DNA from: Verrucomicrobiales bacterium
GTDB taxonomy: Bacteria > Verrucomicrobiota > Verrucomicrobiia > Verrucomicrobiales > DEV007
Assembly: GCA_016795505.1 (NCBI GenBank)
Contig: JAEUHH010000014.1
Span: 1 to 64,000, forward strand
Length of the DNA: 64,000 nt
Reading direction: 5' to 3'
Shown here: positions 17,144-25,711 of the stretch, piece by piece
Layout of the letters: each line of letters opens with the position of its first letter
Position numbering within the stretch: the first letter of the stretch is position 1
Made by a program: the position numbers and the translations under genes
The notes under the pieces: generated by a model
Database searches by the model: none
Seen by the model: the letters and a program-made list of their open reading frames with translations, nothing else
Told to the model about the DNA's origin: nothing

Positions 17144-17998
17144 CTAGTCCCGGTCGGCTTCGAGAAAGCGAATCACCTCGGCGACCGAGAGATCGGTGAG
17201 GTCAGAGATTTCGGCAGGGGTCCGTCCTTTTCCGGCCATTTTCCGGATCAAATCGGCCATGCCTTTGGCGATGCCGTTGGCGAGGCCCTTCTGGAGACCT
17301 TCCTGTCTGCCCCTTTCCAAACCCTCTTCGAGCAGCTCTTTTCCGGCGCGGGTCTCGTGCAGTGGTGTGAGTTCGGCGATCATCTTGCGGATTTCCTCCC
17401 GGTTCTTGGTTTTGAAGCGTTGCAGCAACAGTAGCAGAAAAATCTCCCCGAGCACTTCCCGGTCCTCGCGACTCAGGAGGCCGTAGCCGCGGATGAATTG
17501 GTAATGTCCGGCGGCATTCTTTTCAAGTTCCGCCAGCGGCTCGCTCAGAGGCGCCAACGCGGCCACCAGCGGGGAATCTGGATGCCTTTGCTTCAGGGAT
17601 TCGAGCAATTCATCGAGGAAAAGGACGCGGGTGAGCGGGTGGCGGGTGTGGCTGGAGGGCAGCTCCGTGCGCGAGCCGAACAGCACGACGGTCTCGATCT
17701 CGCGGGGCACATAGTCGCGACGGCGGCAGTCTTTGCGAGGGTTGAGGTGTTTCCAGAGGACTTGGCGCGCCAGCTCGATGCGGTTGAAGATGGAGTGATC
17801 GTGATAGAGCTGGAATTCGACCAGATAACAAAAATCGGCGGGATCTTCCGGCTCCAAAAGGAGGTCGCAGCGGATCTCGAGTTGTTTGAGAGTCCGGGCG
17901 GAACCGCGACACCCGGCAGGGAGGGGGAGGCCGGTGAGTTCGCGCAGCCATTCCGGATGATCGCGAAAAAGTTCGTGAAAGATGTGGTCCGTATCCAA
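17144..17998 (-). CDS. Rpn/PD-(D/E)XK nuclease-family protein (DUF2887-like)
   Basis: 284 residues. The start MDTDHIFHELFRDHPEWL and the block LVEFQLYHDHSIFNRIELARQVLWKH match the DUF2887/Rpn group of PD-(D/E)XK proteins: an Asp in IRCDLLLEPED and Glu-x-Gln in VEFQL form the putative active site. The C-terminal third is helical and charged (EEGLERGRQEGLQKGLANGIAKGM), as is common in this family. Such genes are often scattered, variable and called recombination-promoting nuclease or putative transposase. Function in this host is unknown. Confidence 0.8.
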   Translation of the reverse strand: MDTDHIFHELFRDHPEWLRELTGLPLPAGCRGSARTLKQLEIRCDLLLEPEDPADFCYLVEFQLYHDHSIFNRIELARQVLWKHLNPRKDCRRRDYVPREIETVVLFGSRTELPSSHTRHPLTRVLFLDELLESLKQRHPDSPLVAALAPLSEPLAELEKNAAGHYQFIRGYGLLSREDREVLGEIFLLLLLQRFKTKNREEIRKMIAELTPLHETRAGKELLEEGLERGRQEGLQKGLANGIAKGMADLIRKMAGKGRTPAEISDLTDLSVAEVIRFLEADRD

Positions 17999-18067
17999 GA
18001 TGCGGCAAGCCTACCGGAATCGGGCACCCTTTGACAAGGAGCCATTCCTGTGGCGGGGATTCCCCGA

Positions 18068-18096
18068 TTGACAGTGGCGGAGGCCGGGCCTTAATT
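18068..18096 (+). promoter_or_regulatory. Candidate promoter for tRNA-Cys
   Basis: A perfect -35 TTGACA (18068-18073) is followed 17 bp later by TTAATT (18091-18096), a weak -10; the overlapping AATTAT at 19 bp is an alternative. The tRNA begins about 50 bp downstream. The local AT island in GC-rich DNA supports the call. Confidence 0.45.
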
Positions 18097-18144
18097 ATCG
18101 GCCTTTCCGGCCCCGGCGCGCTTCCTGCGCCGGTTTCGCGGATT

Positions 18145-18218
18145 GGCGGGATAGCCAAGTGGTAAGGCCGAGGTCTGCAAAACCTCTACCGCGGGTTCGA
18201 TTCCCGCTCCCGCCTCCA
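18145..18218 (+). tRNA. tRNA-Cys (GCA)
   Basis: 74 nt with encoded CCA. The acceptor stem GGCGGGA pairs with TCCCGCC, the discriminator is T, the anticodon stem GAGGT/ACCTC encloses loop CTGCAAA with anticodon GCA at 18177-18179, and the T-arm GCGGG-TTCGATT-CCCGC is intact. Confidence 0.96.
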
Positions 18219-18460
18219 CGCGAAACTGCCGGGACCCGGCGCCCGGATGGGCGAAAGCCGGCCCCTGACGAATCCCGCGGGCGGTAATGGCACAAATCGG
18301 GTCGGCACGTTTCGCTTGAAAGTTCCGGTTTCAGCGCTAACGCTCTTTGATAAACTTTGGATCGACTTCGCATCTCCCGTCATTTTGGCGGTGATTTTTG
18401 CCCCGGGGACCGGCTGTTCCGAAGATACAACTCTCCAACTCCAAAACCACCCTCGTCGTC

Positions 18461-18901
18461 ATGCCGCCTCTCTTCGGCCGCTTGCAGTCTTCTCTTCCCG
18501 ATTCATCAGGATTCGAGATCACCATCGAATCCCTGTCGCCGGATGATGATCTGGCGGTCGAGGTCGCGGCGGTCGCTGTCACGGTGCGCCTGTTCCCCTT
18601 TCGGATCGGCCGGGTTTCGCAGCAGGGGTCCGGTCACCGCGTCACGGCGCGGGCGTTGATGCTGGACGATCCCCGGCCGCACAATGTCTCCCGGGAACAT
18701 TGTGTCTTCGAGCTGCGTGACGGGCAGATCTGGCTGCGGGACTGTGAAAGCACGCTCGGCACCGTGCTGAATGGCGAGCATCTCGGGACGCGGCACGGGC
18801 AGGTTGACCAGATCGTCCCGCCGGGGGAAAGCGAACTGCTTCTCGGCGGGCATCACAGCCCACACCGCTTCCGGCTCTGTCTCAGCCGCCAGCCGGGCTG
18901 A
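18461..18901 (+). CDS. FHA-domain protein
   Basis: 146 residues from ATG 18461. The FHA fold is recognised by FRIGR (strand with the conserved Gly-Arg), NVSREHCVFELRDGQIWLRD and STLGTVLNGEHL; the Arg, Ser and Asn positions that contact phosphothreonine are present. No other domain. FHA modules read phosphothreonine made by Ser/Thr kinases, but none is encoded here. A large transporter with an ABCG-type ATPase is encoded 0.65 kb away, and FHA proteins are often linked to such transporters, so a link is possible but unproven. Confidence 0.82.
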   Translation: MPPLFGRLQSSLPDSSGFEITIESLSPDDDLAVEVAAVAVTVRLFPFRIGRVSQQGSGHRVTARALMLDDPRPHNVSREHCVFELRDGQIWLRDCESTLGTVLNGEHLGTRHGQVDQIVPPGESELLLGGHHSPHRFRLCLSRQPG

Positions 18902-18913
18902 CAGAACCCGCCG

Positions 18914-19477
18914 TCAGGTGCCGTGCAGGGCCAGCCGGGCCGATTCGGCGATGCCGTAGGCCGTCTCCTCGAGGGTGAGGTCGGTGGTATCCACGGCTTC
19001 GTTCGCACAGGCCCGATAGAGCGCCTCGCGGGAGGCCAACAGGTCGCGGATGGTTGCCAGCGGATCGGCCGTCTGGAGCAGAGGGCGGTCCGTATTCCGC
19101 GCCACCCGGTCGTAAATCCTCTCCGGTGTCGCCCGCAGCCAGATCACGTATCCGGCCTCGCGCAGGATTTCGTGGTTGCGCGGCTGGGTGACGATACCGC
19201 CCCCGGTGGCGATGACCTGGCGCTCGGAGGCGGCGCATTGCCGCAGGGCTTCTGTCTCCCAGCGGCGGAAAGTTTCCTCACCTTCCTCGGCAAACAGGCG
19301 CGGGATCGGCTTGCCGGTCAGATCGACGACGATCTGGTCGGTATCCACATAGGTAAAGCCCAGACTGTCCGCCACGCGGCGACCCACCGAACTCTTTCCC
19401 GTGCCCATGAAGCCGATGAGCACCACATTGCCCCGTCGCTCTGGCTGCCGGCCGCCGCTGCTGCTATTCCCTGCCAT
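18914..19477 (-). CDS. aroK: Shikimate kinase
   Basis: 187 residues from ATG 19477. Phosphorylates shikimate at the 3-hydroxyl, step five of chorismate synthesis. Walker A GFMGTGKSSVG, substrate-binding DTDQ (about residue 50), FRRWE with the conserved Arg, ATGGGIV and NTDRPLL of the lid are all present. A longer open frame reaches 19531, but ATG 19477 gives a short non-conserved tail ahead of the first strand as in other members. No other aro genes adjoin it. Confidence 0.92.
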   Translation of the reverse strand: MAGNSSSGGRQPERRGNVVLIGFMGTGKSSVGRRVADSLGFTYVDTDQIVVDLTGKPIPRLFAEEGEETFRRWETEALRQCAASERQVIATGGGIVTQPRNHEILREAGYVIWLRATPERIYDRVARNTDRPLLQTADPLATIRDLLASREALYRACANEAVDTTDLTLEETAYGIAESARLALHGT

Positions 19478-19549
19478 CTTATCTGACACCGGGTCATCAT
19501 GCCCATCCCGCCGGGTCTTGCAACGTCTCAATTCACCCGTCGCCCCGGT

Positions 19550-22500
19550 TCAGACCTTGCGCATCTGTCGCCTCAGATTCGTGTGCAGGGCGATCAGGCC
19601 GATCAGGGAGAAAATCAGCAGCATCGAGGCATTCAGCTTCAGCGTGTCGGCCTGCCAGATCACTGGTTCCTCCCCGGTCTCGTCGTCGCCGGGCTGGATC
19701 AGCCACTGCTTTTCCTTGCCGAAAAAGACATTCGGCCGGTCGTCTCCGCGGCGGTAGTCCCGGCGTTCCACCTCGGCACGGTTGAAGAGATCGAGCACCT
19801 TCTCGTTCAAATAGAGCTGCTCCGCTGTCACCGTCTCTCCCGGGGCGCTGTCGCCGAGGAAGGCCGCCGGATTGAAATCCCCGCGGGCCAGCCCGCCGCG
19901 GATCGCCTGAATTTTCGCGCGCACCTCGTCGGCATCCGCTCCCTCGAGCCCATAGACGATCGCCAGCGCATCCTTGGCAGCGTCGAGCCCGGCTTCCTCC
20001 TCCGGCGTCAGGCCCTCGCCAGACTCGTTCTTCTTCTTGTAGACGTCGAGTTGCGCGCCGATGTCGTTGATCAGCGCGCTCACCGGATTGCGCTCGGCGT
20101 GGGCGATGATGATCGACTCGTACGACCACCGCAGCGGCATGAGATGGCAGATGAAAGGCACCTTCAGCTTGCTGTCTTCCTCCTCCTTGTCACCCTGATT
20201 CGGTCCCACCCAGCGGCGGATGCTGTGGATGATGTCCAGGCCGCGATTCATCTCCTCGTATTTGATCAGCGCACCACCGAGGATGATGTTCGGGATCATG
20301 ATCAGCGGGATCACGTTCAGCGCCGTCTTTGGCGTGTTCACCACGCTGGAGATGAACAGCCCTGCCGCCACTCCGACGAACGAGGTGATGAACATCCAGA
20401 AAAGATTGTGCCAGAACATGTCCCGGATCGACAGGATGGCATCGGCGATGACCAGATAGATGATGCACTGCACCAGAGCGAAGAATCCCAGCGAGATCAG
20501 CTTGCTCAGGATGTAAAAGCCCACCCGGATGCCATGGTTGCGCTCCCGCTCCAGCAGCGTGCGGTCGCGGATGATTTCCTCGGCGCTGTTCGTCAGCCCC
20601 AGGAAGAGTCCGATCACCAGCGTGAGGAAGAGGTAGGTCGGGATGTGAAACGCCGATGCGAAGTTGTAGGCCCCGTCCTCGCTGTAGCGCAGCACCACTG
20701 CCACGAGGAAGGCCAGCGCCGGCGCCTCCAGCAGCGTCGTGGCGAGATTCGCCCGGTTGCGCATCTTGCTGAGAAAGGCCCGCTTCACCTGGTTGGTGAA
20801 TTGCGTCCAGTCATCCCGCCACGTCCGCGTCGGCCGCTGGGGCGTCTTCGAGAGCTGCACCGTGGCCGTGGCATCCGCCTCCAGCGAGCGCAGGTTCACC
20901 TCCTGCAACAGCCGGTGGGTCTGGAACCGGTCGCCCCAGAAGCCGGGGCTGAAGCGCCGTGCCGGGATCAGTTGTCCCCGCAGGTCCTGCTCGTAGATGA
21001 TGTCCCCGCTCAGGTCGCGCAGCGGCGTTTCCAGCACATCGAAGACAAAGTCCGGCGTCACCGCCTGGCCCTTCGCGCACTCGTCCGGCAGCGGCTCCTC
21101 GAACGCGTGTGACAGCACCCCTTCCTGCGACCGCGCCTCGGCGAAGTACTCCAGCATCTGTGCCGGCGTGCCGAAAAAGGCCAGCTTGCCCCCCTTGTCC
21201 AGCAGCAGCGCCTTGTCGAACATGTGGAACAGCCGGCTGCTCGGCTGGTGGATCGAGACCAGCGTGATCTTGTTGTGCGTCAGGCCCCGGATCAAATCCA
21301 GCACGTGTTCCGAGTCCTTCGACGACAGGCCCGAGGTCGGCTCGTCGAACAGGTAAATGTCCGCGATGCCGATCATGTCCATCCCTGCATTCAGCCGCTT
21401 CCGCTGGCCCCCGCTCAGGCTCTTGGTACGGTCATCGCCGGCCAGGCGGTGGCGGAATTCGCTCAGCCCCAGCTCCACCAGCTTCGCATCGGCCCGGCGA
21501 CGACGCTCCAGCCGCGACAGATGCGGGGCGCGGATCGCCGCCGCCGTGTCCAGATTCTCCTCCACCGTCAGCAGCGGGTCGAAGGCATCCTCGTGCGGGA
21601 TGTAGGCGATGTAGGGCGTCAGATCCGCCAGATGGTCATAGAGATGCACCGAGTTCAGCTCCACCCGGCCGTAGTCCGGGCGCAGTTGTCCCGCCAGCGT
21701 CTTCAGCAGCGTGCTCTTGCCACAGCCGCTCGGCCCCATCACGCAGACCATCTCGCCCCGCTGCACCGTGAAGCCGATATTGTCCATCGCCGTCGTGCGC
21801 CGGTCATAGGTGTGCGAGACATCCGTGACCCGGAGCACATTGATCACATTGCGCTCCTCCTCGATGATCCCATCGCTGAAATAACAGCGCAGATACTGCC
21901 CCTCCGTGATCGTGATGGTCACTCCGTCGCTCAGCGGGCTGGTCGCCCGCACCGGCACCCCGTCCACCTGGATCGGCTGCGGCGACTCGATCACCTCCAG
22001 TTCGCCACTCTTGTCGAAATAGTCGCACACGATCCGCAGCACCACATCGCCCCGCGCCCCCGGCGACAGGAGGATGTCTCCCTCCCGCAGGCGGTTCGGA
22101 TTGTTCGATACCAGATACTCCGAGCGGTTCGGCAGCAGATTGAAACGCCCCCCCAGCTCCCGCGCCCGGCGCCGCAGATCGCTGAAGGCAATCTCCGTGC
22201 GGTCCGCGAAGACGATCTTGTCCCGGATCGACACCTCCACCATCGCCCCCCGTCGCAGCGCCACACTGCCGATCCGCGCATCCATGTCCCGCAGCACCGA
22301 AGCCGTGATGTTCAGGCCGAACTTCACGTCCAGATAGCTCTGCTTCGTCCGCGCCTTTTCGATGAAATGCGTCCCGTCGCTGTCCTGGGCCAGGTACAGT
22401 TGCACCCCCGAGACATTCTTCTTCGCATTGAAATAGAAAGCCAGATCCTGGTAGTCCAGCACCATCTCCCCGATCAGGATGTGCTGGCTCTCGTAGATCC

Positions 22501-23272
22501 GGCAGAATTCCCCCTCATTTACCTGCCGACCCCGCGCGATGATCGACTGCGAGCCGATGTTCTTGATCAGGATCAGATCCCGGAACCGGAACGCTGCCAG
22601 CGCGTGCGAGTCCGACAGCGGCTCCAGCACCACATCCGCCGGCCGCCGGCGTCCGATGATGATCGTCTCCAGCGGCTGCTCGCCCTCGGCCGCCGCGGAT
22701 TCCGCCGCCTCCAGCGTCTCACTGGTGTTGAGCTGGTAGACGATGTTGATCGCCTCCGACGCCACCCCCAGATTCGTCATGAACTGGTAGAAAGTGATCA
22801 GATTCTCCTTCGGCAGCCCCGCCCGCGAGATCAGCACATAGAGTTGCACCCCCAGCAGGATCTTTTCGCTCAACGGCAGCCGGCCCGACAGATCCCGCGC
22901 GATCTGGTCCAGATTCTGCCGCTCCCGCAGTGCCGTCGCGTAGAGGCCCCGCAGCTCCGAGTAGACCGTCTCCGGGTAGTCGTAGCGCAGGAAGCCCAGG
23001 ATCGAGTCGATCTCCGCCTCCGCCACCCGGCCGTCCAGCTTCGTGAATCCGGCAAAGACCTGGATCAGCACCGGCAGCATCGTCTGCTCCGTGCGTTGCG
23101 GCTGCCGTCGCCGGCCTACCGACTGGCGCAGCCGCTGCCACAGCGACGAGCGGCTCCCCGCCAGTTGCGCCACCGCCTTGCCGCCCGAGCCCGACAGCGT
23201 CGCGCGCTTTTTCGCCGAGGTTGGCGGCGGCGGCGATTCGATCCCGGGCGGGGGAGAGTCAGGAGCAGTCAT
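19550..23272 (-). CDS. Giant ABCG-type transporter with TerB-like N-terminal region
   Basis: 1240 residues. After a Pro/Ser-rich start, residues about 60-180 look like a TerB helical domain (LIQVFAGFTKLDGRVAEAEI, then GVQLYVLISRAGLPKENLI). A long beta-rich part (about 200-480), possibly two FHA/beta-sandwich-like units, follows. The ATPase has Walker A GPSGCGKSTLLKTL, signature LSGGQRKRLN and Walker B IYLFDEPTSGLSSKDSEH. The C-terminal ABC2-type membrane domain (about 830-1240) has roughly six helices and a charged loop. The fused half-transporter form resembles ABCG proteins and FHA-ABC proteins such as mycobacterial Rv1747. The substrate is unknown. It probably dimerises. Confidence 0.82.
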   Translation of the reverse strand: MTAPDSPPPGIESPPPPTSAKKRATLSGSGGKAVAQLAGSRSSLWQRLRQSVGRRRQPQRTEQTMLPVLIQVFAGFTKLDGRVAEAEIDSILGFLRYDYPETVYSELRGLYATALRERQNLDQIARDLSGRLPLSEKILLGVQLYVLISRAGLPKENLITFYQFMTNLGVASEAINIVYQLNTSETLEAAESAAAEGEQPLETIIIGRRRPADVVLEPLSDSHALAAFRFRDLILIKNIGSQSIIARGRQVNEGEFCRIYESQHILIGEMVLDYQDLAFYFNAKKNVSGVQLYLAQDSDGTHFIEKARTKQSYLDVKFGLNITASVLRDMDARIGSVALRRGAMVEVSIRDKIVFADRTEIAFSDLRRRARELGGRFNLLPNRSEYLVSNNPNRLREGDILLSPGARGDVVLRIVCDYFDKSGELEVIESPQPIQVDGVPVRATSPLSDGVTITITEGQYLRCYFSDGIIEEERNVINVLRVTDVSHTYDRRTTAMDNIGFTVQRGEMVCVMGPSGCGKSTLLKTLAGQLRPDYGRVELNSVHLYDHLADLTPYIAYIPHEDAFDPLLTVEENLDTAAAIRAPHLSRLERRRRADAKLVELGLSEFRHRLAGDDRTKSLSGGQRKRLNAGMDMIGIADIYLFDEPTSGLSSKDSEHVLDLIRGLTHNKITLVSIHQPSSRLFHMFDKALLLDKGGKLAFFGTPAQMLEYFAEARSQEGVLSHAFEEPLPDECAKGQAVTPDFVFDVLETPLRDLSGDIIYEQDLRGQLIPARRFSPGFWGDRFQTHRLLQEVNLRSLEADATATVQLSKTPQRPTRTWRDDWTQFTNQVKRAFLSKMRNRANLATTLLEAPALAFLVAVVLRYSEDGAYNFASAFHIPTYLFLTLVIGLFLGLTNSAEEIIRDRTLLERERNHGIRVGFYILSKLISLGFFALVQCIIYLVIADAILSIRDMFWHNLFWMFITSFVGVAAGLFISSVVNTPKTALNVIPLIMIPNIILGGALIKYEEMNRGLDIIHSIRRWVGPNQGDKEEEDSKLKVPFICHLMPLRWSYESIIIAHAERNPVSALINDIGAQLDVYKKKNESGEGLTPEEEAGLDAAKDALAIVYGLEGADADEVRAKIQAIRGGLARGDFNPAAFLGDSAPGETVTAEQLYLNEKVLDLFNRAEVERRDYRRGDDRPNVFFGKEKQWLIQPGDDETGEEPVIWQADTLKLNASMLLIFSLIGLIALHTNLRRQMRKV

Positions 23273-23474
23273 GCAGAGAGCGCGTCGGGGAAAAAGGCGG
23301 AAAAGGATTGGTCGTTAACAGCGCCCCTCGGCGCCCGTGAAGACCGCCGAACCTAGCCGAAAAGCCGCCCGACGCAAAGCACCCGTGCCACTACCCCGAC
23401 GAAAGAACGAAAACGCTCCCTGGCCGCGATGCGCTAGCCACTCTGCTGCACGGCGTGCATTGGGGTGCATGGGA

Positions 23475-24218
23475 TCAGCATCCGCCTTGCCTGCCGCCGG
23501 GAATCTGATCGGACAGGGTTTCATCGGCGATCAGACCCGGTTGCATCGGAAACTGGGCCGCGTCCTTCGACTTCGGCATTGGCACGGGCAGCACCTCGTC
23601 GGCCAGGTCGGAGGCTTCGGCGGCATCGTGGGTGATCAGCACGACGGGGATGTCCAAGTCGGCCAGGATGCTGGCCAGTTCGCGGCGCAGTTCCTCGCGC
23701 AGCCCGGCATCGAGAGCAGAAAGCGGTTCGTCGAGCAACAGCAGGCGTGGCTTGCAGGCCAGGGCACGAGCCAGGGCGACCCGCTGCTGTTGGCCGCCGG
23801 AGAGTTGGCGCGGCCGGCGGTCGGCCAGCCCGGCGAGATCGAATCGCTGGAGGAAGCTGTCGACTTTCTCCCAGCGCCCGGCTTTGGGCAGGTCGGCTAG
23901 GCCGTAGGCGATGTTTTCCGCCACCGAGAGGTGGGGGAAGAGGGCATATTCCTGAAACAGATAGCCGACGCCGCGCTGCTGGGGGCTGAGACACCGGCGG
24001 CGCGCGGAGTCGAACCAGATCTCATCGCCGGCGCGAATCTCGCCGCATTCGGGGCGCTCCAAACCCGCGAGACAACGCAGTAGAGTGGTCTTTCCCGCCC
24101 CGGATGGTCCAAAGAGTGCAGTGATGTGCCGCCGGCCCAGCGGCAAGCGCAGGTCGCCGTGGATGGCGGGGCCGCGGCGGTGGCGCATCGTAAATCGGGC
24201 GATGAGGTCGGTGGACAT
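23475..24218 (-). CDS. modC: Molybdate ABC transporter ATPase, short form
   Basis: 247 residues from ATG 24218. Walker [13 protein letters not shown]-loop [11 protein letters not shown], signature [15 protein letters not shown], Walker [13 protein letters not shown] and switch [10 protein letters not shown] are intact. It lacks the C-terminal TOBE/molybdate-binding domain of long ModC proteins. The last 25 or so residues, after [10 protein letters not shown], run through REP-like element C and beyond, so the natural C-terminus has been replaced or extended by the repeat. Third gene of modABC; it starts 11 bp after the modB stop. Confidence 0.88.
   Translation of the reverse strand: MSTDLIARFTMRHRRGPAIHGDLRLPLGRRHITALFGPSGAGKTTLLRCLAGLERPECGEIRAGDEIWFDSARRRCLSPQQRGVGYLFQEYALFPHLSVAENIAYGLADLPKAGRWEKVDSFLQRFDLAGLADRRPRQLSGGQQQRVALARALACKPRLLLLDEPLSALDAGLREELRRELASILADLDIPVVLITHDAAEASDLADEVLPVPMPKSKDAAQFPMQPGLIADETLSDQIPGGRQGGC
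23504..23551. repeat. Dispersed REP-like palindrome, element C (3' end of modC)
   Basis: Reads CTGATCGGACAGGGTTTCATC (first bases from 23505), then GGCGATCAGACCCGGTTGCATCGGAAA. Both halves match the family core with base changes: GACAGGGT on the left, ACCCGGTTGCATCGG on the right. It lies within the final codons of modC; the modC stop is about 29 bp beyond the element. Confidence 0.8.
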
Positions 24219-24229
24219 CTTTCGGCGGG

Positions 24230-24892
24230 TCAGACGGTCAGAGGGCGGCGATTTAGGGCAGAGACGAGGCACAGGCTGGCAAAGGCGAAGCCAACCAGCC
24301 ACAGCGCGGTCCGCCCGGCTTCGGCGTAGTGCATGGCCTGTACGTCGTCGTAGAGGGCGATGGACAGGGTGCGGGTGACACCGGGGATGTTGCCGCCGAC
24401 CATCAGCACCACGCCGAACTCCCCGACGGTGTGGGCAAATCCGAGCACGATGCCCGAGACTACCCCGGTCCACGCCAGCGGCAGGGCGACCCGGAAAAAG
24501 GTGGCGATCCGCGACACGCTCAGGCACCAGGACGCCTCGATGAGCCGACGGTCCACTGCGGCAAAGCCGGCGATAAATGGGCGCAGGACGAAGGGCAGAT
24601 TGAACAACACCGAGGCGAGCAGGATGCCGGGAAAGCTGAAGGGCAGAGTGGTGCCAGTCCAGTCCTGATACGTCGCGCCCAGCCAGGAGCGCGGGCCGGT
24701 GGCCATGAGGATGTAAAAGCCGAGCACCGTGGGCGGCAGCACGAGCGGCAGGGCGAGCAAGGACTCGACCACGACCCGCCCGCGCCACTGGGTGGTGGCC
24801 AACCACCAGGCGAGGGGCAGGCCGAAGGCTGCCAGAATCAGCGTCGTGCTGGCGGCCAGCTTCAACGTCAGCCAGAGGGCAGTGGTATCCAT
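24230..24892 (-). CDS. modB: Molybdate ABC transporter permease
   Basis: 220 residues from ATG 24892. About five membrane helices and the permease loop GFAHTVGEFGVVLMVGGNIPG, which carries the EAA-type contact with the ATPase and matches ModB closely. PLVLPPTVLGFY is another family block. The modA stop TGA shares its A with this ATG (TGATG on the minus strand), pointing to translational coupling; a GTG one codon earlier is also possible. Confidence 0.92.
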   Translation of the reverse strand: MDTTALWLTLKLAASTTLILAAFGLPLAWWLATTQWRGRVVVESLLALPLVLPPTVLGFYILMATGPRSWLGATYQDWTGTTLPFSFPGILLASVLFNLPFVLRPFIAGFAAVDRRLIEASWCLSVSRIATFFRVALPLAWTGVVSGIVLGFAHTVGEFGVVLMVGGNIPGVTRTLSIALYDDVQAMHYAEAGRTALWLVGFAFASLCLVSALNRRPLTV

Positions 24893-25689
24893 CACGGCAC
24901 CGTGGGTGGCGGCGGACTGAAGCCGTGGCGCTCGAGTATAGCGCGTCCGACGGGTCCGAGGAGGAAATCGCGGAGTTTCTCCGCGGCGGCGGGATCGCCG
25001 GCTCCGGGCAGGATGACGCCGCTCTGCTCCAGTGGCTCGTGATCGGTATCGGGCACGAGCCAGGCATCGCCGTCGTCTTTCATCTCTGGCACGGTGGTCA
25101 GGGACAGGGCAAAGAGGCCGATTTGGGCGGCACCGGATTGGACGAATTGCGCAGCCTGTCCGACATTCTCAGCGTGGGCCAGCCGGGCGCGGATTTCGGC
25201 CTCCAGTCCGTGCTTTTGCAGGGTGGCGATGGCGGCGCGGCCGTAGGGGGCAGTCGTGGGATTGGCGATGGCGACTTTTTGTACACGGGGATCGCGCAGC
25301 GCTTCCAGGCCGCGGGTGCCTACGTCAAGACCAGCGCTTTTTGGCGCCCACAGCACCAGCCGGCCGACGGCGTAGGGGAAATCGGCTACGGCGCGGCCCC
25401 CGGCTACGAGTTGACGCGGGTATTCAGTATCGGCGGAAAGGAACAGGCTGAAGGGTGCCTGCTGCACGATCTGGGCATAGAAGCCGCCGCTCGCCCCGTA
25501 GGTCGCCTCGACGTCGATTCCGGGATGGGCCGACTCGAAGGCAGCGGCGATCTCCTCAAAGGCGTGCCGCATCGACGCAGCGACGGCCACGGTGATTTTC
25601 GTGGGAGTCTCCGGCGGGGGTGGGGCTGCTTTTTTGCAACCACTCAGGACCAACAGGGCGAGAAGCCACAGGGCGGCGGGGCGGGTCAT
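24892..25689 (-). CDS. modA: Molybdate-binding lipoprotein ModA
   Basis: 265 residues. Signal MTRPAALWLLALLVLSGCKK with lipobox LSGC, so it is anchored rather than free periplasmic. The binding protein begins ITVAVAASMRHAFEEIAAAFE, with ATYGASGGFYAQI and FSLFLSADTEYP, the usual oxyanion-contacting loops; the later ANPTTAPYGRAA block is also typical. Tungstate or molybdate is the expected ligand. It leads the modABC unit, 22 bp after the regulator stop. Confidence 0.92.
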   Translation of the reverse strand: MTRPAALWLLALLVLSGCKKAAPPPPETPTKITVAVAASMRHAFEEIAAAFESAHPGIDVEATYGASGGFYAQIVQQAPFSLFLSADTEYPRQLVAGGRAVADFPYAVGRLVLWAPKSAGLDVGTRGLEALRDPRVQKVAIANPTTAPYGRAAIATLQKHGLEAEIRARLAHAENVGQAAQFVQSGAAQIGLFALSLTTVPEMKDDGDAWLVPDTDHEPLEQSGVILPGAGDPAAAEKLRDFLLGPVGRAILERHGFSPPPPTVP

Positions 25690-25711
25690 GGAAGGGGCCG
25701 GGCGGGAAGTG

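Noticed and set aside
21224-23356. A 710-residue open frame on the plus strand opposite the ABCG-type transporter
   Set aside because: Arg/His/Leu-rich shadow of a real gene; no motif, no start context.
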